A stretch of DNA of 64,000 bases from NCBI GenBank assembly GCA_014898415.1, contig RCTD01000012.1, forward strand, positions 1,240,001 to 1,304,000. The letters are read 5' to 3'. The stretch's first letter is position 1, and each line of letters starts with the position of its first letter. This DNA comes from Stromatinia cepivora. Taxonomy: Eukaryota > Ascomycota > Leotiomycetes > Helotiales > Sclerotiniaceae. The translations under genes and the position numbers were made by a program. The notes under the pieces were generated by a model. The model was not told the DNA's origin. It ran no database searches and was given only the letters and a program-made list of their open reading frames with translations. Shown here piece by piece: positions 33,560 through 47,131 of the stretch.

Positions 33560-36500
33560 TGGCAATTATATTGTATATATTGATATAACTAATAATGATT
33601 TTCTTTTTTTCTATTAAGTTTTTAATAAAATGATAATTGATATTTATATATTTGAATTGTTTATATAAACATAAGTTTTTGATTAAAACTAAAATACTTT
33701 GATTATTATCAAATATTTGAATAATATCTTTGTTTTTTTCAATATAATTTGATTTGAATAAATCTTTAAATATTTGTATAATTTATCTTTTTTGTTTGAT
33801 AAATATTATTATTATAATATATTTTAATTCTATATTAAAGGTAATTATAAATATTTATTTTTTGTTAATCTACGATATAAAATCTTTATAAAATATTACA
33901 ATTCTTTTTGAAATATTTTTTCGGTTATATTTGTTATTAATTTAATTTATATTTATATATATCTTTATTATATTATTAAATATATTATATTCTTTATAAA
34001 TATCAGATTGTATTTTTTTTGATTCGAATTATAGTTTTTATTTGATTATTGATTATAAATATTATATTAGATTCTTTAAGATTATAATATAATATTTTGT
34101 TGATTTATTATAAATTATGAAAATCTTTTAATCGAGAATATTATATTTGATCAAGTATATATTATTGAATAGAATATATTTTCTATTTGTTATTAATATT
34201 TGTTTATATTTGTTAATTCATTATTATCGATTGTTAATTGGAAATGAGTATAATCTATTATTAATAATTTCTTGATTTGATATTATTTATATATAATATT
34301 GTATTTGGTTAGTATAGTATTGAAATATTCTTCTTGATTTATAATTAATATATACATTTTTCTATTATGAATGATTTTAATATTTAGGATTTTACTAATT
34401 TCTTTTAGATTTTTAATATTAAAGTAGATTAATAACTTTTCATCGAATTAAATGATTTGTAATGATATATATAATACAATAACGATATTATTGATATATA
34501 CCAATAATATTATATTACAATCTTTAAATATATATAAATATAAATCTATCAAATTTTGTATAAAGTTTATAGCTAAAAGCTTTTTCTTTAATAATAAATT
34601 CTAATCCCTTTCAATTTGCTTCAAATTATATAAATTTTGTAAAACTTATAATATATATCCCTTTTCGATTTTGATATCTTGGAATAATTCGAAATAAATC
34701 TTTTCCTTTAAATATGATTTAATAAAAACATTTTTGATATCGAAATATAAATATTCGAAATTTTCTTTTGTGATAATAATTAGGAATAATCTAAATATAT
34801 TTAATTTTATTATTAATATAAATGTTTTGTTATAATCTTTTTTTAATATTTGATTGAATTTTTGAACTATTAATTTTGTTTTGAATTGTTTTATCTTATT
34901 ATTCTTTTTTTTAATTATAAATACTCATTTCATCAAAATCAAATTATTTTTTTTAGAAAATATATATTCTTTTTAAATCTTATTTTGAATTAAAGATATA
35001 ATTTCTTTTTGAATAATTTCCTTCCATTTTTCAAAGTATTTTCAGTTTGATATTATTTCTTTATAAATTCTTAATATTTTAATTCTCAAAACTTTTTTAA
35101 TCGGATATATTATATCTTTTATATTATTTATATCTATCAACGAAATCATGAAATCTGAAACAATTTTGTCTTTGATATAAAAATCTGTTTTGTAAATAAT
35201 TGAAATTGTAATTATAATATATTTTATACTTTTTTGAGTTTTAATTTATATAAATATTATAATCAATATCTTTATAATCTTATTTTCCTATTCTTTTTTA
35301 AAATCTTATTTTATATCTCTTTTCCATTTTTATATTAAATACTTTAAGGATTCATTTTCAAAATCTATTGTATTCTTTTATTTGGTTTCAAATGATTATG
35401 GATTTATTTCGTTTTTTGATTTTATTGAAATAGATTTATCAATAAAATTTAAAACAATCTTAAATTTTGCTTTCGATTCAGATTCAGAATTTATAGAAAT
35501 TGATTTTTGGATTGGAATTTCTGAAATGATAGATTCGATATTTAAAATATCTTTGAAAGAAGATTCTTGATTTGTTTTTTGGATATTGTTATTTTTATCT
35601 TTATTGTATATTGATATTGATATATCTAATTTATTTGGTTTCAATTTAATAATTGGAATATTTAGTATAATCATTGAATTTGATATAATATTTATTGAAA
35701 AGAATATTTTGAACAAAGATAATATAAATATTGTATTTGATATTGAAGATAAAGAAGGTATTAAAGATAGAAAAGATACTTTGTTTATTATTGATTTATT
35801 ATAAGATCTTCGATTTGGTTTTATATTCTTTATTCTTTATGAATTTGATTTACAATTTCTTAATTTAAGGTTTAAATCTCTTTCTCGATAAGATTCATTT
35901 ATAATTGTTTTATTTAATCAAAATATATAATCTAACTTTAAAGAATATATTTTGATACATTTATTTATAACTTTTGAGTATTTTAGAAATATATCAATTT
36001 TCGAAATATTCTGCAATTTGTTGTTTCTTTATCTTTTCGGAATAATCTTAGGATTAATATAAATATAATATTTGTTTCTTTAGATTTTGTATATCTCTAT
36101 ATTTAGTATTATATTTGTAAAAGCTTTTGTAAAGAATTGATTTATTCTATTTATATTAGAATCAATATTAATATGATTCTTGATATAAATATTATACTTT
36201 ATAGCTTTGTTTTAAAACTCTAATAATAATCCAGTTTTTTTTAGTATTATTTTTATATTTGTTTTTATAATCCTTATATTCTATTCTGCAGATCTGTTTT
36301 GATATAAAAAAACAATTATTATAATTTCGAATTGTATATTTAATGATTATTTATGAATAATTTGTAAAAATTCTAATATATTATCAATCCTAATTATAAT
36401 AATCTTTTCTTCAATAACCAATTCCATCTTCTTTTTCCAAATTTTCAATATTTGAATTATATTATCTTTTTGTTTAAATACTATAATCCAATTTACTTTT

Positions 36501-38000
36501 GTATAATTATTAATAATCAATATGAAATAATAATTCCTTTGAATCGATTTTGGGAATGGTTTTATAATATCGAAATATATAAATTCGAGTCTTTTTGATT
36601 TATATAGATTCAATCATTTCGGAATACAATTGATTATCTTGATGAATATATATATTTTATAGATATCTAATTCAGTTGAAACCTTTATTGATTTGGTTAT
36701 ATTGAATATCTTATATAGATTCTTAATCTTATTTAGATCTAGATGATTGAATCTTCGATATTATAACAAATATCTCTTTTTCTTTTTAAATATTAATTCA
36801 TTATCGATATCTTTAATATTATCGATTATCTCTAAAGAAAAGCCTTTTTCCTAATCATTTTGATATATACTCGAATAAAAAGCTGTATCTTTGTATCCTT
36901 TGATTATATATAAAATCATATATATTCCGTTTTGCATTCTAATACAAATGATTTTCTTATTATCCTTTTTGAAATATATATAATAAAAATTGAATTCCCT
37001 TTACAATCCTATTTTGCAGATCCTTTTTTTTGATAACAAATTTACTTCTAATCCTAATATATATAATATATTTGAAAATAATATCTTAGAATTATTTTCG
37101 TATATTATATTTATTAAATTTTGATAATAATAATATATTATTCTTTTTTTAATCTTTATTTTTTATTTAATAATAAAATCTATTAATTTGAATAATAAAG
37201 ATTGATTAAATATATATAAAGAAGTATCTATATTGATATATCATTTATTAAAGAAAACTTTACTAATGATTTCTTTTATCAAATTGTAATCTTTTTTTAT
37301 TATATTCTTAATATTGGAATTTGATTTAAAGATATTATTAATAGAATATACTTGATCTTTTTTATTGAAATAGATTTTCTTTGAATTCGATAATCTCTTT
37401 CTTTTTTGGTAATAAAAATAATTATGAAAAAGTTTATTGATTTGTATTAAATATAGGTAATCTTATATATAATGATCTTCTTTTTGATACAGATCATAAG
37501 TATTATTTGGGATCTCGAAATCTGATTCTTAATGTTAAAAAGTATACCTAGATTCTTTTACAATTTGTATTTATTTTGATCTATTTTTAAGATAAAGTTC
37601 TTTAATCTATAAATACTTGATCTTATTATCAATACTAAAATTAATTTGGATATTCAATATATTTATTATTCCTTAATAATTGATTAAAAGATTATATATT
37701 AAAATCAAAAATAAAACAATATCTTAATATACTAATCGATAACTTTTATTTATAACCCCTAATTTCCTTTTATACTTTTTCAATTTATTTCAAATTTCGA
37801 TAATGATTATATTGAAATAAATATCGGATTGAAATTTGAAGTTTTGAATTATCGTTATATATATATTGATTATAATTATACTAATTCTGATATATTTCGA
37901 TTTAAAGTATCTCTAAAGTATATATACTATTGAATATTCATCGATAAAAGCTTTATTATCATTATTGAGTATTATATAAATATATAATAATATATTTGCT
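33560..38000 (-). pseudogene. Copia A3 polyprotein remnant
   Basis: Minus-strand copia Gag-Pol. The clearest block is integrase at 36347-36613 (KSKRLEFIYFDIIKPFPKSI, with the catalytic Asp of the usual FDIAGP block kept, then YFILIINNYTKVNWIIVFKQ where the second motif is N for D). The integrase-RT linker is at 35396-35716. RT is at about 34400-35100 and RNase H at 33560-34100, by alignment with A2. Stops are frequent. Confidence 0.8.
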
Positions 38001-38619
38001 TTATTCTTTAAATATTCCGATTTCAATTCGATATTGTAATATATACAACTTTTGATCTTATAAACAAATACTATATTGGATCCTATAATCTATATATATT
38101 TATTTAATATTTAATCAATTATATAAAACCATTCTTTCTTTTTCAATTATATCTTTATTTATCTGAATTATTATTTATAATTATTTTGATTAAACTTCGA
38201 AGGGTTATTTGATTTTGATATTGTAAAGGTTTCTTGTTGTTTGATAAATATCAAAGATAATCTTCAGGTTTTTAAAACAATTTTAAAAAATATATAACAA
38301 ATAAATTCAGAATAATAAAGAAATATAAAAATAAAATAATAAAAAAATTCATAAAATTATATTATAATATATTTTCTTGTAGCTATACAAACTTGCTTTT
38401 CGCTTCTATTATAATTTTGTATTAGTATTATACAAAATGCTTTTCATTTTGATTTATAATATTATAAATTATAAATTATATTATTATATTTTAATTCTAC
38501 TTTGATAATATTATATAAAAATTCTGATTTCTATTCCGTTTCATCTTTACTAATTATACTAATCCTTTTTCGATTTGCTTTATTTTCTAATCGTTATTAT
38601 ATAACCGGATCTTATAATC

Positions 38620-38785
38620 TATTAACTTTTGATATAGGAAGTAATAATATTATTAACTATATAAATTGAACTAAAGATTTATTATTCTAATAGAAATAGA
38701 ATTGAGGTTATTCCCAAATATAGTCTGTGCACTATTGTGATCACGTGACCTTAATTCTAATCCTATGATGGCCTCCTTTTCAACA
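38620..38785 (-). repeat. 5' LTR of copia A3
   Basis: 166 bp. The inner end TATTAACTTTTGATAT is mutated; the outer end is intact (GTGATCACGTGACC, GGCCTCCTTTTCAACA). Just inside, on the minus strand, is GATTATAAGATCCGG, shared with A2 as the likely primer-binding region. Confidence 0.9.
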
Positions 38786-39200
38786 AATATTATAAAAACA
38801 TTAATTATTTCATATATCAAGAACAAAGAATATAATAAATAAATAAATAAATGAAAATATAATTAAATTATATTTATAAAGGAAAATCCTTAAAAAATCA
38901 TCGATTTCTATGGATTCAAGTTGAAATTCTATATAATATATAATTATATTAATAAAGATCTATAGAGCAATTATTATAATAACTTTACAAACTTCAAAAT
39001 TGAATATTTCGAATTTATCAATTCAAAAATTATATTCAAATTATATACTGAATTAAAAGCAAATAATTTGTTTTTTAAAAAAATAATATAATATATAAAA
39101 TTAATAATCAATAAAGCTTTAATCGAAATGTTTTATATTTTATATATATTATAATTGAATGATTAAATTCTAAAAATAATAATAAATCAATACATTCAAT
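38786..39200. other. AT-rich flank of A3, possibly the start of copia E
   Basis: No frames, TIRs or LTR ends are recognised. It may be the 5' leader or gag start of copia E. Confidence 0.35.
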
Positions 39201-42200
39201 TTCAATCAAAAATTATTCTAAATTAAATCAAGAAATTCGATAATAATATATATCTAGATATCATCCCTGAAAATCTAATATCTTTATCTAATCCCCAAAG
39301 AAGAGAACAATTCGTATAATTGAATACAAAATAATCATCTTTAATATAATATAAGGAAATTCAATTATTATAATTAAATAAGAAATCGAGATCTTATATA
39401 TTCAAAAAATTCCTATATAACGAATATCAAAATCCAGAATAAAAACGATATTTACAATTATTATACAATAACAATATATCATTTGAAAATGAAAAATCAT
39501 TGAATAAAAAGAAATCTATTGATAATAAAGAATTACTAAATAGATCATTTGATAATAGAAAACCTTTAAACAATAACAAATAATTCGAATATAATTACAA
39601 AGTAAATAATACAAATCAAGATAATATTTATATATATTTTCACAAAAACAATAAAAGGAAAAGAGATTTATTTAACAATGAAAAAAACAAAGATTCAGAA
39701 AACTACAAAGATAAACTATTCAATTATATACAAAACAATAATATTAATTAAAATCTCGGAAACCTTAAGAATTCTATAATAATACTAATAAATATACTAA
39801 TCAAAATAACAATTTCGATTACAAATATATTATCTTTTTTAATCATTATAAAAGAATCGATATTTATTTAAGTTTTTATATAAAAGTATTTTTAATAATA
39901 TTAAAGGAGGAGATTTTAGTATTCTATTATTCAAATTTTAATTATATTTCAAATACAACAAATAGTATTTATAAAATAATAAAAACATTCTTTAAAGGAA
40001 AAAAATATTAATATAGATTTATAAAGAAATAAAATTATATAATATTTAAAACTATTATTCTATAGAATCCTGAAAAATCAATAATAGAATACTTAGATAT
40101 TATAATTACCAAACTTTATTATCTTCAAAAAAATCCATCAAAAAAACTTTAAATAATTATATATATTCAAAAAAAAATATTCAATATATATAATTATATA
40201 CCAATATATAACCAAATATACTATCAATCTTCAAAATCTATAATCAAATTTATCAAAGATTTATAAAATTCCATCTCTATATACAAAAAATTATACTTCA
40301 ACAAAAACAGAACATTTTATACAAATCGAATATATAATCAAAAGAACCCCAAAAATAATCACAAATACAAATCTAATCAATAATTCTTTATTCGATTAAA
40401 AAAAACTAAAAGATACTTTGTTTATAAGAAAAAAGATTATTAATCAAATAAATATATAAAAACTGAACAAATTGAATTAAAATATAAAAATAAAGAATTA
40501 TTTAAAAACAATAATAAAGAATTTGGATTATATTTCAAATAATATATTATCAAATATAAAGAAATTTTATCGGATGTTAATACTAATAAAAAATTTATAA
40601 TATATATTCAAAACGATTCAAAGAAGAATATAAAAGATAATAATTCAAAATATATCTGGATTTTATTCTATAAATTAATTAATAGAAAAAAGATTATAAT
40701 AAATCTATTCAATAAAGTAATAATATATATTCTAATTAAATTCATTAATAAATCAATCAATAAAATTAAAAAATATAAAGTTTTTTTTTAAAATATAATA
40801 ATAAAGAGTTTCAAAATATTATTATTGATATAGAAGTATTTTAATGATTTATAATAGAATTCATATAATATTAAGTATATCAAAAGAATATCAAAAATAC
40901 TAAATTGAATATAAATAAAATAAAAATCACAAAAATGATATTCGGAATCGAAAAAACTAGATCAATCAAATCGATTCAATTGAATCTACCTCCAAAAACT
41001 ATCGAATTTTATATTATAAAATCAAAAATATCATTTCTATTATTATTATAGAATAAAAATTGATTCGAAATTTATTATAACAATATCATCAATATATTTA
41101 TATTATCAATTATAAAATATCTTTATATTTACAAATTCAAATATACAATATTGTTTTGAAATATAAGGATCCAATAATTTATACAAATCTTCATTAATAT
41201 AAACAATTGTTATTTAACCAAATCGAAAATACAAAAATTAAATAAATTGAGAATATATTGGATGAATATATACTTAGATTTATTAAATTATATCATTTAT
41301 AATATCAAGAAAAACTTTATAAATAAAGAATTCAAATAATATATTGAAATGATAATAATCATTACGAAAAATATATTCATCGAAATATATTAATCAATCG
41401 AGATAATCAAATACTACTATTAAATTATTCGATATATATAAAATATTATCGAAAAAGAATTCAAAGATATTAAAATAATAAAAAAATCAATAGTACAAAT
41501 AATAATGAAAACAATTAATAATATTACTAACCCTAATAGAATCATACCTACCCTTCTAATATTCAAAATATACCCACAAATATACAAACTCGATTTATCG
41601 ATATCTAATATTCAACAACGATCCAATACAATCAAAAAAACAAATAACAAAATCAAAAAGCTTCGAACTAAAAGATAAATAACAAATATATTAAATCAAA
41701 AAAACAACCCGAATACAATTCCAATTCATAAATTACCAATCAATTCAAAAATATAAATATAAAGAAAAGAAAACAACCGAATTACTGAATAAATAAAATT
41801 ATTTATACTATTGTAAATCGAAAACAAAATCTATATAATTCAATTACTAAATAAATCTATAATCTTTCGATCTACAATAATGAAATCTTATATAATCAAA
41901 ACAATAATATTAACAAACCCATTGTATAAATAGAATCTATTATAATAAAATAAATCCCTCAAAAAACATCCTTGAAAAATCTCGAAACCATCTTCCAAAA
42001 AAAATTTAAGATTGTCTTAAAAAACATAACAAAAACCAATCCTAATATTCTTCAAGTAATTATCCTACTAATAAGAATATCACAAAATACAATCAATATA
42101 ATATCGATCGAAATTATAACAATATACTTCATTGAAAATATAATAGAAATATCAAATATAATTATCTACTTTTAAAACAATAAAAAAAACATTACTGATA

Positions 42201-43800
42201 TCCTCAAGGAAAACCTATTAATATCCAATATATCTCAAAATCTATCGATTTATAAAAAATCAAAAAAAAAGATTGATAACTTAATAGAAAATAATATATT
42301 CGAAATTGTATAACAAAAAGATATATTAAAAGATATACAAATATTCAAATCAAAATTCATCAATAAAACTAAAAACGAAGGTATTGAAAAAGCATTCCCA
42401 AAATCAAGATTTGTAATCCAAATATAAAACGATGTAGAAAAGAGAACAATATTAATGCAATTATTCATAATTCAATAAACAAATCAATATTTAATATTAA
42501 ATATTATAATTATTTTATAATCAATTATATAAACAAAATTATATATTAAAGATATTACTCAGATTTATATACAAATAATATTCAATCTAATACAATTATT
42601 CTATATTCTATTGTCTAAAGAAATAGAATTCTTAAACAAAATATCATTACAAATGATTAAATCATTATATAATATACTAAAAACCAGAAACCATTAATTC
42701 AATATTGATTATAATTATTATCTCATTATACTTCAAATGATTCAATCAATCTATAACCCTTGTCTAATATATATCAAACAAAAAAACGAAATATTTGGAT
42801 TAATAGAATTTCAAATAGATGATATAATTATTATAATTAATAAAGTATTTGTAAATAAAAAACAAAAAGAATTTGAAAATACGAATTTTTTTGTAAAAAA
42901 TCAAGAAACTTTATTATTCGAGAATCCCTTCAAATTCAATAGAACTATTATTATTCAAATAAATAATGATTTTATTTATATAAATTAGAAAAGATAATAT
43001 ACAAATCTCTAATTCATTAAAATACAATTAATCGATATTTACAATACAAAGGGCAGAATTCGAAAAAGTATAATCTCAAAAGATCAATATATTTTTTAAT
43101 ATACAAAAAGAGTTTATATTTCGATAATATATCAATTAAAAATATTATTTGCTTTTTCTTTTAGTATTCAGATTATTAATTTTAAAAAGAAAGATATAAA
43201 ATTGATAAACAAAATAATCTAATAGCAAATAGACAATTCAATCAAAGGGTTGAAATTAGTATTATTCAATTTTAATTTGTTGAAATTAATAATATTTATA
43301 AATATATTATTCATTAACAATCAAAATCTATTCTCGTAAATCGGATATATCATTATATTAATAAACAAAAACAATAAAACGAATCTAATTCATTAATTAT
43401 TCATTAAATATAAAAGGATTATTAAAAGTATACTAATATCAGAACTTTATAATATGATTTTAGAATTCGATATTAGTATAGTATTTAAGAATATTATTAA
43501 AAATATATTATCAAAATAGAAAGTATTATTAGTTATATATATAGATTTGAAATCGTTTTATAATTGTTTTATGAAATGAGGTTCAATTTGAAAGAAAAGA
43601 TTAATAACCGATTTAATAGTTTTATAATAATTGTATAAATAAAAAAAGATAATAAAAATTAAATGGATTAATAGAGAATCTAATTTAATTGATATAATAA
43701 CAAAAACAAAATTATACTAAGCTTTTAAAGATCTTATAGAAAACAATATAATCAAGATCAAGATTATAGAATAGATGAAAAGATTAGAGTATGATGAAAA
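39200..43800 (+). mobile_element. Copia element E, plus strand, ends not located
   Basis: Second, distinct copia family. The coding order on the plus strand is gag/protease-like (39.2-40.3 kb, very Asn/Lys/Ile-rich), integrase (about 40.9-41.9 kb), RT (about 42.2-43.0 kb) and RNase H (about 43.1-43.8 kb). No LTR pair was identified. A possible 3' LTR start is TGTGTTAATTATAAGAGTTG near 44185. Stops are frequent, and the base bias favours A on the plus strand. Confidence 0.65.
40900..43800 (+). pseudogene. Copia E integrase, RT and RNase H remnant
   Basis: The integrase tail reads ITNPNRIIPTLLIFKIYP near 41520-41575 (usual D..GL.P..L.FG..P) and the basic block NKIKKLRTKR. RT is recognised at 42737-42988: MIQSIYNPCLIYIKQKNEIF, the usual QS.YDPCLLY block, then FQIDDIIIIINK, the usual QTDD motif with DD intact. 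RNase H reads LIIFINILFINNQNL (usual VFTDASFANN) and KRITKSILISELYNM near 43420-43450 (usual KRIT.S.LASELYA). Confidence 0.75.
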
Positions 43801-46060
43801 GAAAATGATATAAATATAGGAATTAGAAAATGAATACAATACAAAAGCCATTATAAATATATATTTAATTCATCAAATATATAATCATTTCATATATAGA
43901 TTAATTTGAATAAAGGAATGAAACGAGAACTAGGATTAAAAAGAATACTCATTTGTTAAATATACATATTCCTGAAGTATATAATATTTTGATTTTAAAA
44001 GAAGTTACCAATATCGGAATATAAATTATGTATATAGTAAGGATAATAAGGATAATAAGGATAATAAGGATAGTAAGAATGGTAAAGATTATATATCCAT
44101 TAATATTCGCATTAATACTTTGATATATACCATTATATAACTTTTTCACCTTCTATAAATTCTAACTCTTTAAATAAATCAAAATGTGTTAATTATAAGA
44201 GTTGAATATGTTCGTTGACAAACTTCACTTCCCCGTATATAGTTGTCCCGATAATTATTTTTTATTTCATTATCAAAACTATTTTTCAAAAAATCTTAAT
44301 TATTAAAAATATCTAAATATTCCAATTATATATAAAATAAAAAAAATAAAATCTTTTTATATATTTTAAATTTATCGAATTTGATTATTACTTTTTGTTC
44401 AATATCAATTAATAAATAAAAATTATCGATTTTCTTTGGAAAAATATCTATTATAATAAATTCTAAAATATCTTATATAATTCCTTCGATATTTTTTAAA
44501 TTTTTTTATTATATTATATTTTCTAATAAAAAAATTATATAAAATATTTTTTTTGGTTCTATATTAAAGATTATAATAATATTATTCTTTTAATAGATTT
44601 ATAATTTAATTTTCAATTTTAATATTTATTTTATCAAATAAAAATATTTATTTTATTATTTTGAAATAAATTATCGATATTAATAAAAAGATAGAATTAA
44701 ATATGATTTTTATTATATAATAATATTATATTAATAAAATTAAGATCCAAAATTAAATTTGAATTTAATTTATCTCAGATCAAATTTAAATTTAAATCTA
44801 ATTCGGATCGAATTGATATGATGTTTTATTAATATACTATTGATTAAAATTTCCGAATTTTTTTTAATATATTTTTTTTGAAATAAAACAAAATAATTTT
44901 CTCATTTTTAATAATAGAATCTTTTGAAAAGTAAAATATATTATTATAATAATAATAAAATCTTAAATAATATAATGATATTCTATATAAAAAAAAGTTA
45001 TAAAAGTATCCTTGATTATATAAAGAATAGTAGATATCTGAAGCATCTATACTAGCTAAGAACAGATAGTGAACCTGTAATAATGGTTTTGTTTTAATCT
45101 TTTAATATTTAAATTATTAATTGTGATTTTGGGTATATTTTATTAATATTTTATTTTTTATTTTATTAACAAATTTTAAATTAAATATTTTAATTCTTTA
45201 TAGAATTTCTTTTAAAGATCTAGATTTGAAGATGTTATTATTAAATAAATTGTTGATTTTTTTTGTTTGAATTTATTATATTTTGAATTGTTATTGTTGT
45301 GAATAATAAATATTTTATTATAAGGATTGATATTGTTAATATTGTTATTGATTTTGTTTTGAAGATATATAATCAATTGTGAATTGATTAAAATATTGTT
45401 ATTGATATTGATTTTGTTATATAGATTGTTTTTTTAATAAGATTATAAATATATATAAGGTTTTATATTTGATAATGATATTGAAGTTGATAATAAAGGT
45501 AATATATTTGTTTGAAAGGTTAGTTGGGGTATAATTTAAAATGATTTTGATTAATTTGATCAATATTGTTTTCCTTTTTAGGTTTTTTTTCATAGAAAGT
45601 TTGAATTATATTAAATCGAAATTTTATTAGTTTATAGCAGAATTTAATTTCGTAAGTTTCTTTTTTTATTGTAATTATTTTGAATAATTTTTTTTATTGC
45701 TTAAATGATATATTTATTTTTTTATATTATATTAGAATTTTAAAATTGAGTAATAGATTATGAATTGTTGTAATTAAAGAATTATTTTGTAAATTGAATA
45801 TATATATATTTGATCGAATAAAATGATAATAATTATGTATATATATGAAAATGATTAGAGAATTCAACTCTATTCATTGAATCGGCCTCAAAAAGTTATG
45901 ATTGTTGATGGATTTTTAATTATTAATTGAGGAATCGAGTAAACATCAAAATGTTATAGTTTATAGATTTTATACGTACATAATCACCGAAAGGGTCTGA
46001 GGATGAGATAAATTAAGGATAACTTCACTTTCAGATGATAATAATAAGATGATCACATGA
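43800..46060. other. AT-rich region between copia E and the gene island
   Basis: No intact gene. It contains a 9-bp minisatellite (44036-44090). About 100 bp at 44.98-45.08 kb (ATATCTGAAGCATCTATAC, GAACCTGTAATA) are homologous to about 4.45-4.56 kb and look like an LTR end. At 45.15-45.6 kb a T/G-rich stretch reads on the minus strand as Asn-rich, gag-like low complexity. From 45.95 kb base composition approaches normal. Confidence 0.45.
44036..44090. repeat. 9-bp minisatellite (GATAATAAG)n
   Basis: Four near-identical GATAATAAG units followed by decayed ones (GATAGTAAG, AATGGTAAA). Confidence 0.75.
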
Positions 46061-46062
46061 TT

Positions 46063-46114
46063 TATACCCATGGGTAACTCGGGTTTTCAAGGATAATATC
46101 CTCGCCCAGCCCTG
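46063..46114 (-). repeat. Possible hAT transposon end
   Basis: Read on the minus strand the segment starts CAGGGCTGGGCGAGGATATT and includes the palindrome TACCCATGGGTA. CAGGG(C/T)TGGGC is typical of hAT terminal repeats. The next 8 bp are ATAACAAT, a candidate 8-bp TSD, but I could not find the opposite end, so this may be a fragment. Confidence 0.35.
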
Positions 46115-46830
46115 ATAACAATTCGTTGATTATTAATGAAATAAATAACTTTAAACTAGATAATATAAATCAACTAAATATTAAGAATAGCTTCAATTTC
46201 AGATTATTGATTGTCTCAGGTATTCGTATAATTTTTACTATATTATCTAGTTTTCTATTCAGTCAAGACGAATCTTTCTTATAATTGTCTATTTGACTTA
46301 GAGTATCGATTGAATATCCCTATTCTATATCAAAAAAAAATATGATATCCTCTTTATGAAAACCTAGAATGTTTTTTTCTACCTTAAGGGATGAGAGAGA
46401 GATTGACGAGTGATTCATATGGAATGATTTTGGTCATTGATAGGGTCGACGACAAAAATGCCATATGAATAACAGAAAAGATATCTCATACGATTCTGAG
46501 TCTTCACACTCTTGAAGCTCCAAACCTGATTTTCTCTTTTGAAAATTATTCATACATGATTAATCAAATCCATGAATCACTCAACCAGTCACATTTATCT
46601 CCACCCCTCTTACTCAATTCTTTCCTCTTTCCTCATTTCAGACCCTGCTCCACAGCATCATGTCACTCAAGTAATGAAGAGGACCAGTCGCGCCGCAAAC
46701 AATATGACTCCAGTTTTTTGTAGAGACTGGTGTATTTGGATTCGGCCAACGCCAGTATTGAGTCAAGTGAATAAATATGCCCACATCCATGCCTGATATG
46801 AGTCTGGGTTAATACCTAGAATCATACAGA
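46115..46830. other. Upstream part of the GC-normal island
   Basis: Unmutated, mixed-composition sequence. No supported gene: the frame at 46572-46796 is short, Ser/His/Pro-rich and has no features of a fungal gene. It is probably promoter-distal sequence of the downstream gene. Confidence 0.45.
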
Positions 46831-47131
46831 CTTGTGATATGGCATATTTAAGTGATCTCATTCCCTTCTTTTCCTCTCCTGATCTTCTTTTCACAACACA
46901 AACACCACAACTTGATAATAACGAAACACACAAGAACAACCCTTAACTGTTCAACACCCATTCCAAATACCTACCCTCATCATTCAGCCTTCGTTCACCA
47001 CTTCAAATATCCTATTCGATTTTGCGCATCCAACAGCTCTTAAAGTACAATACTGTTTCGGATTTCAACCCTCCATTTTACAAGCCATCGAATAGCCCAC
47101 ATCCAAAATATTTTCCAAAGCTGTATCAAGA
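46831..47131 (+). promoter_or_regulatory. Probable promoter and 5' leader of the island gene
   Basis: CATATTTAAG (about 46838) is TATA-like. It is followed by a pyrimidine-rich tract (CCCTTCTTTTCCTCTCC near 46863-46880) and a CA-rich leader (ACACAAACACCACAAC and so on). This order, and the strong strand asymmetry, are typical of filamentous-fungal promoters and transcription starts. Assigned from composition and position only. Confidence 0.5.

Larger units (their letters stand above)
33291..38785 (-). mobile_element. Copia A3, full length, minus strand
   Basis: Family A copia of 5,495 bp with LTRs at 33291-33456 (3') and 38620-38785 (5') and TSD AATAT (33286-33290 and 38786-38790). The interior aligns with A2 in reverse. 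It is more AT-rich than A2 and carries no long frames. Confidence 0.9.
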
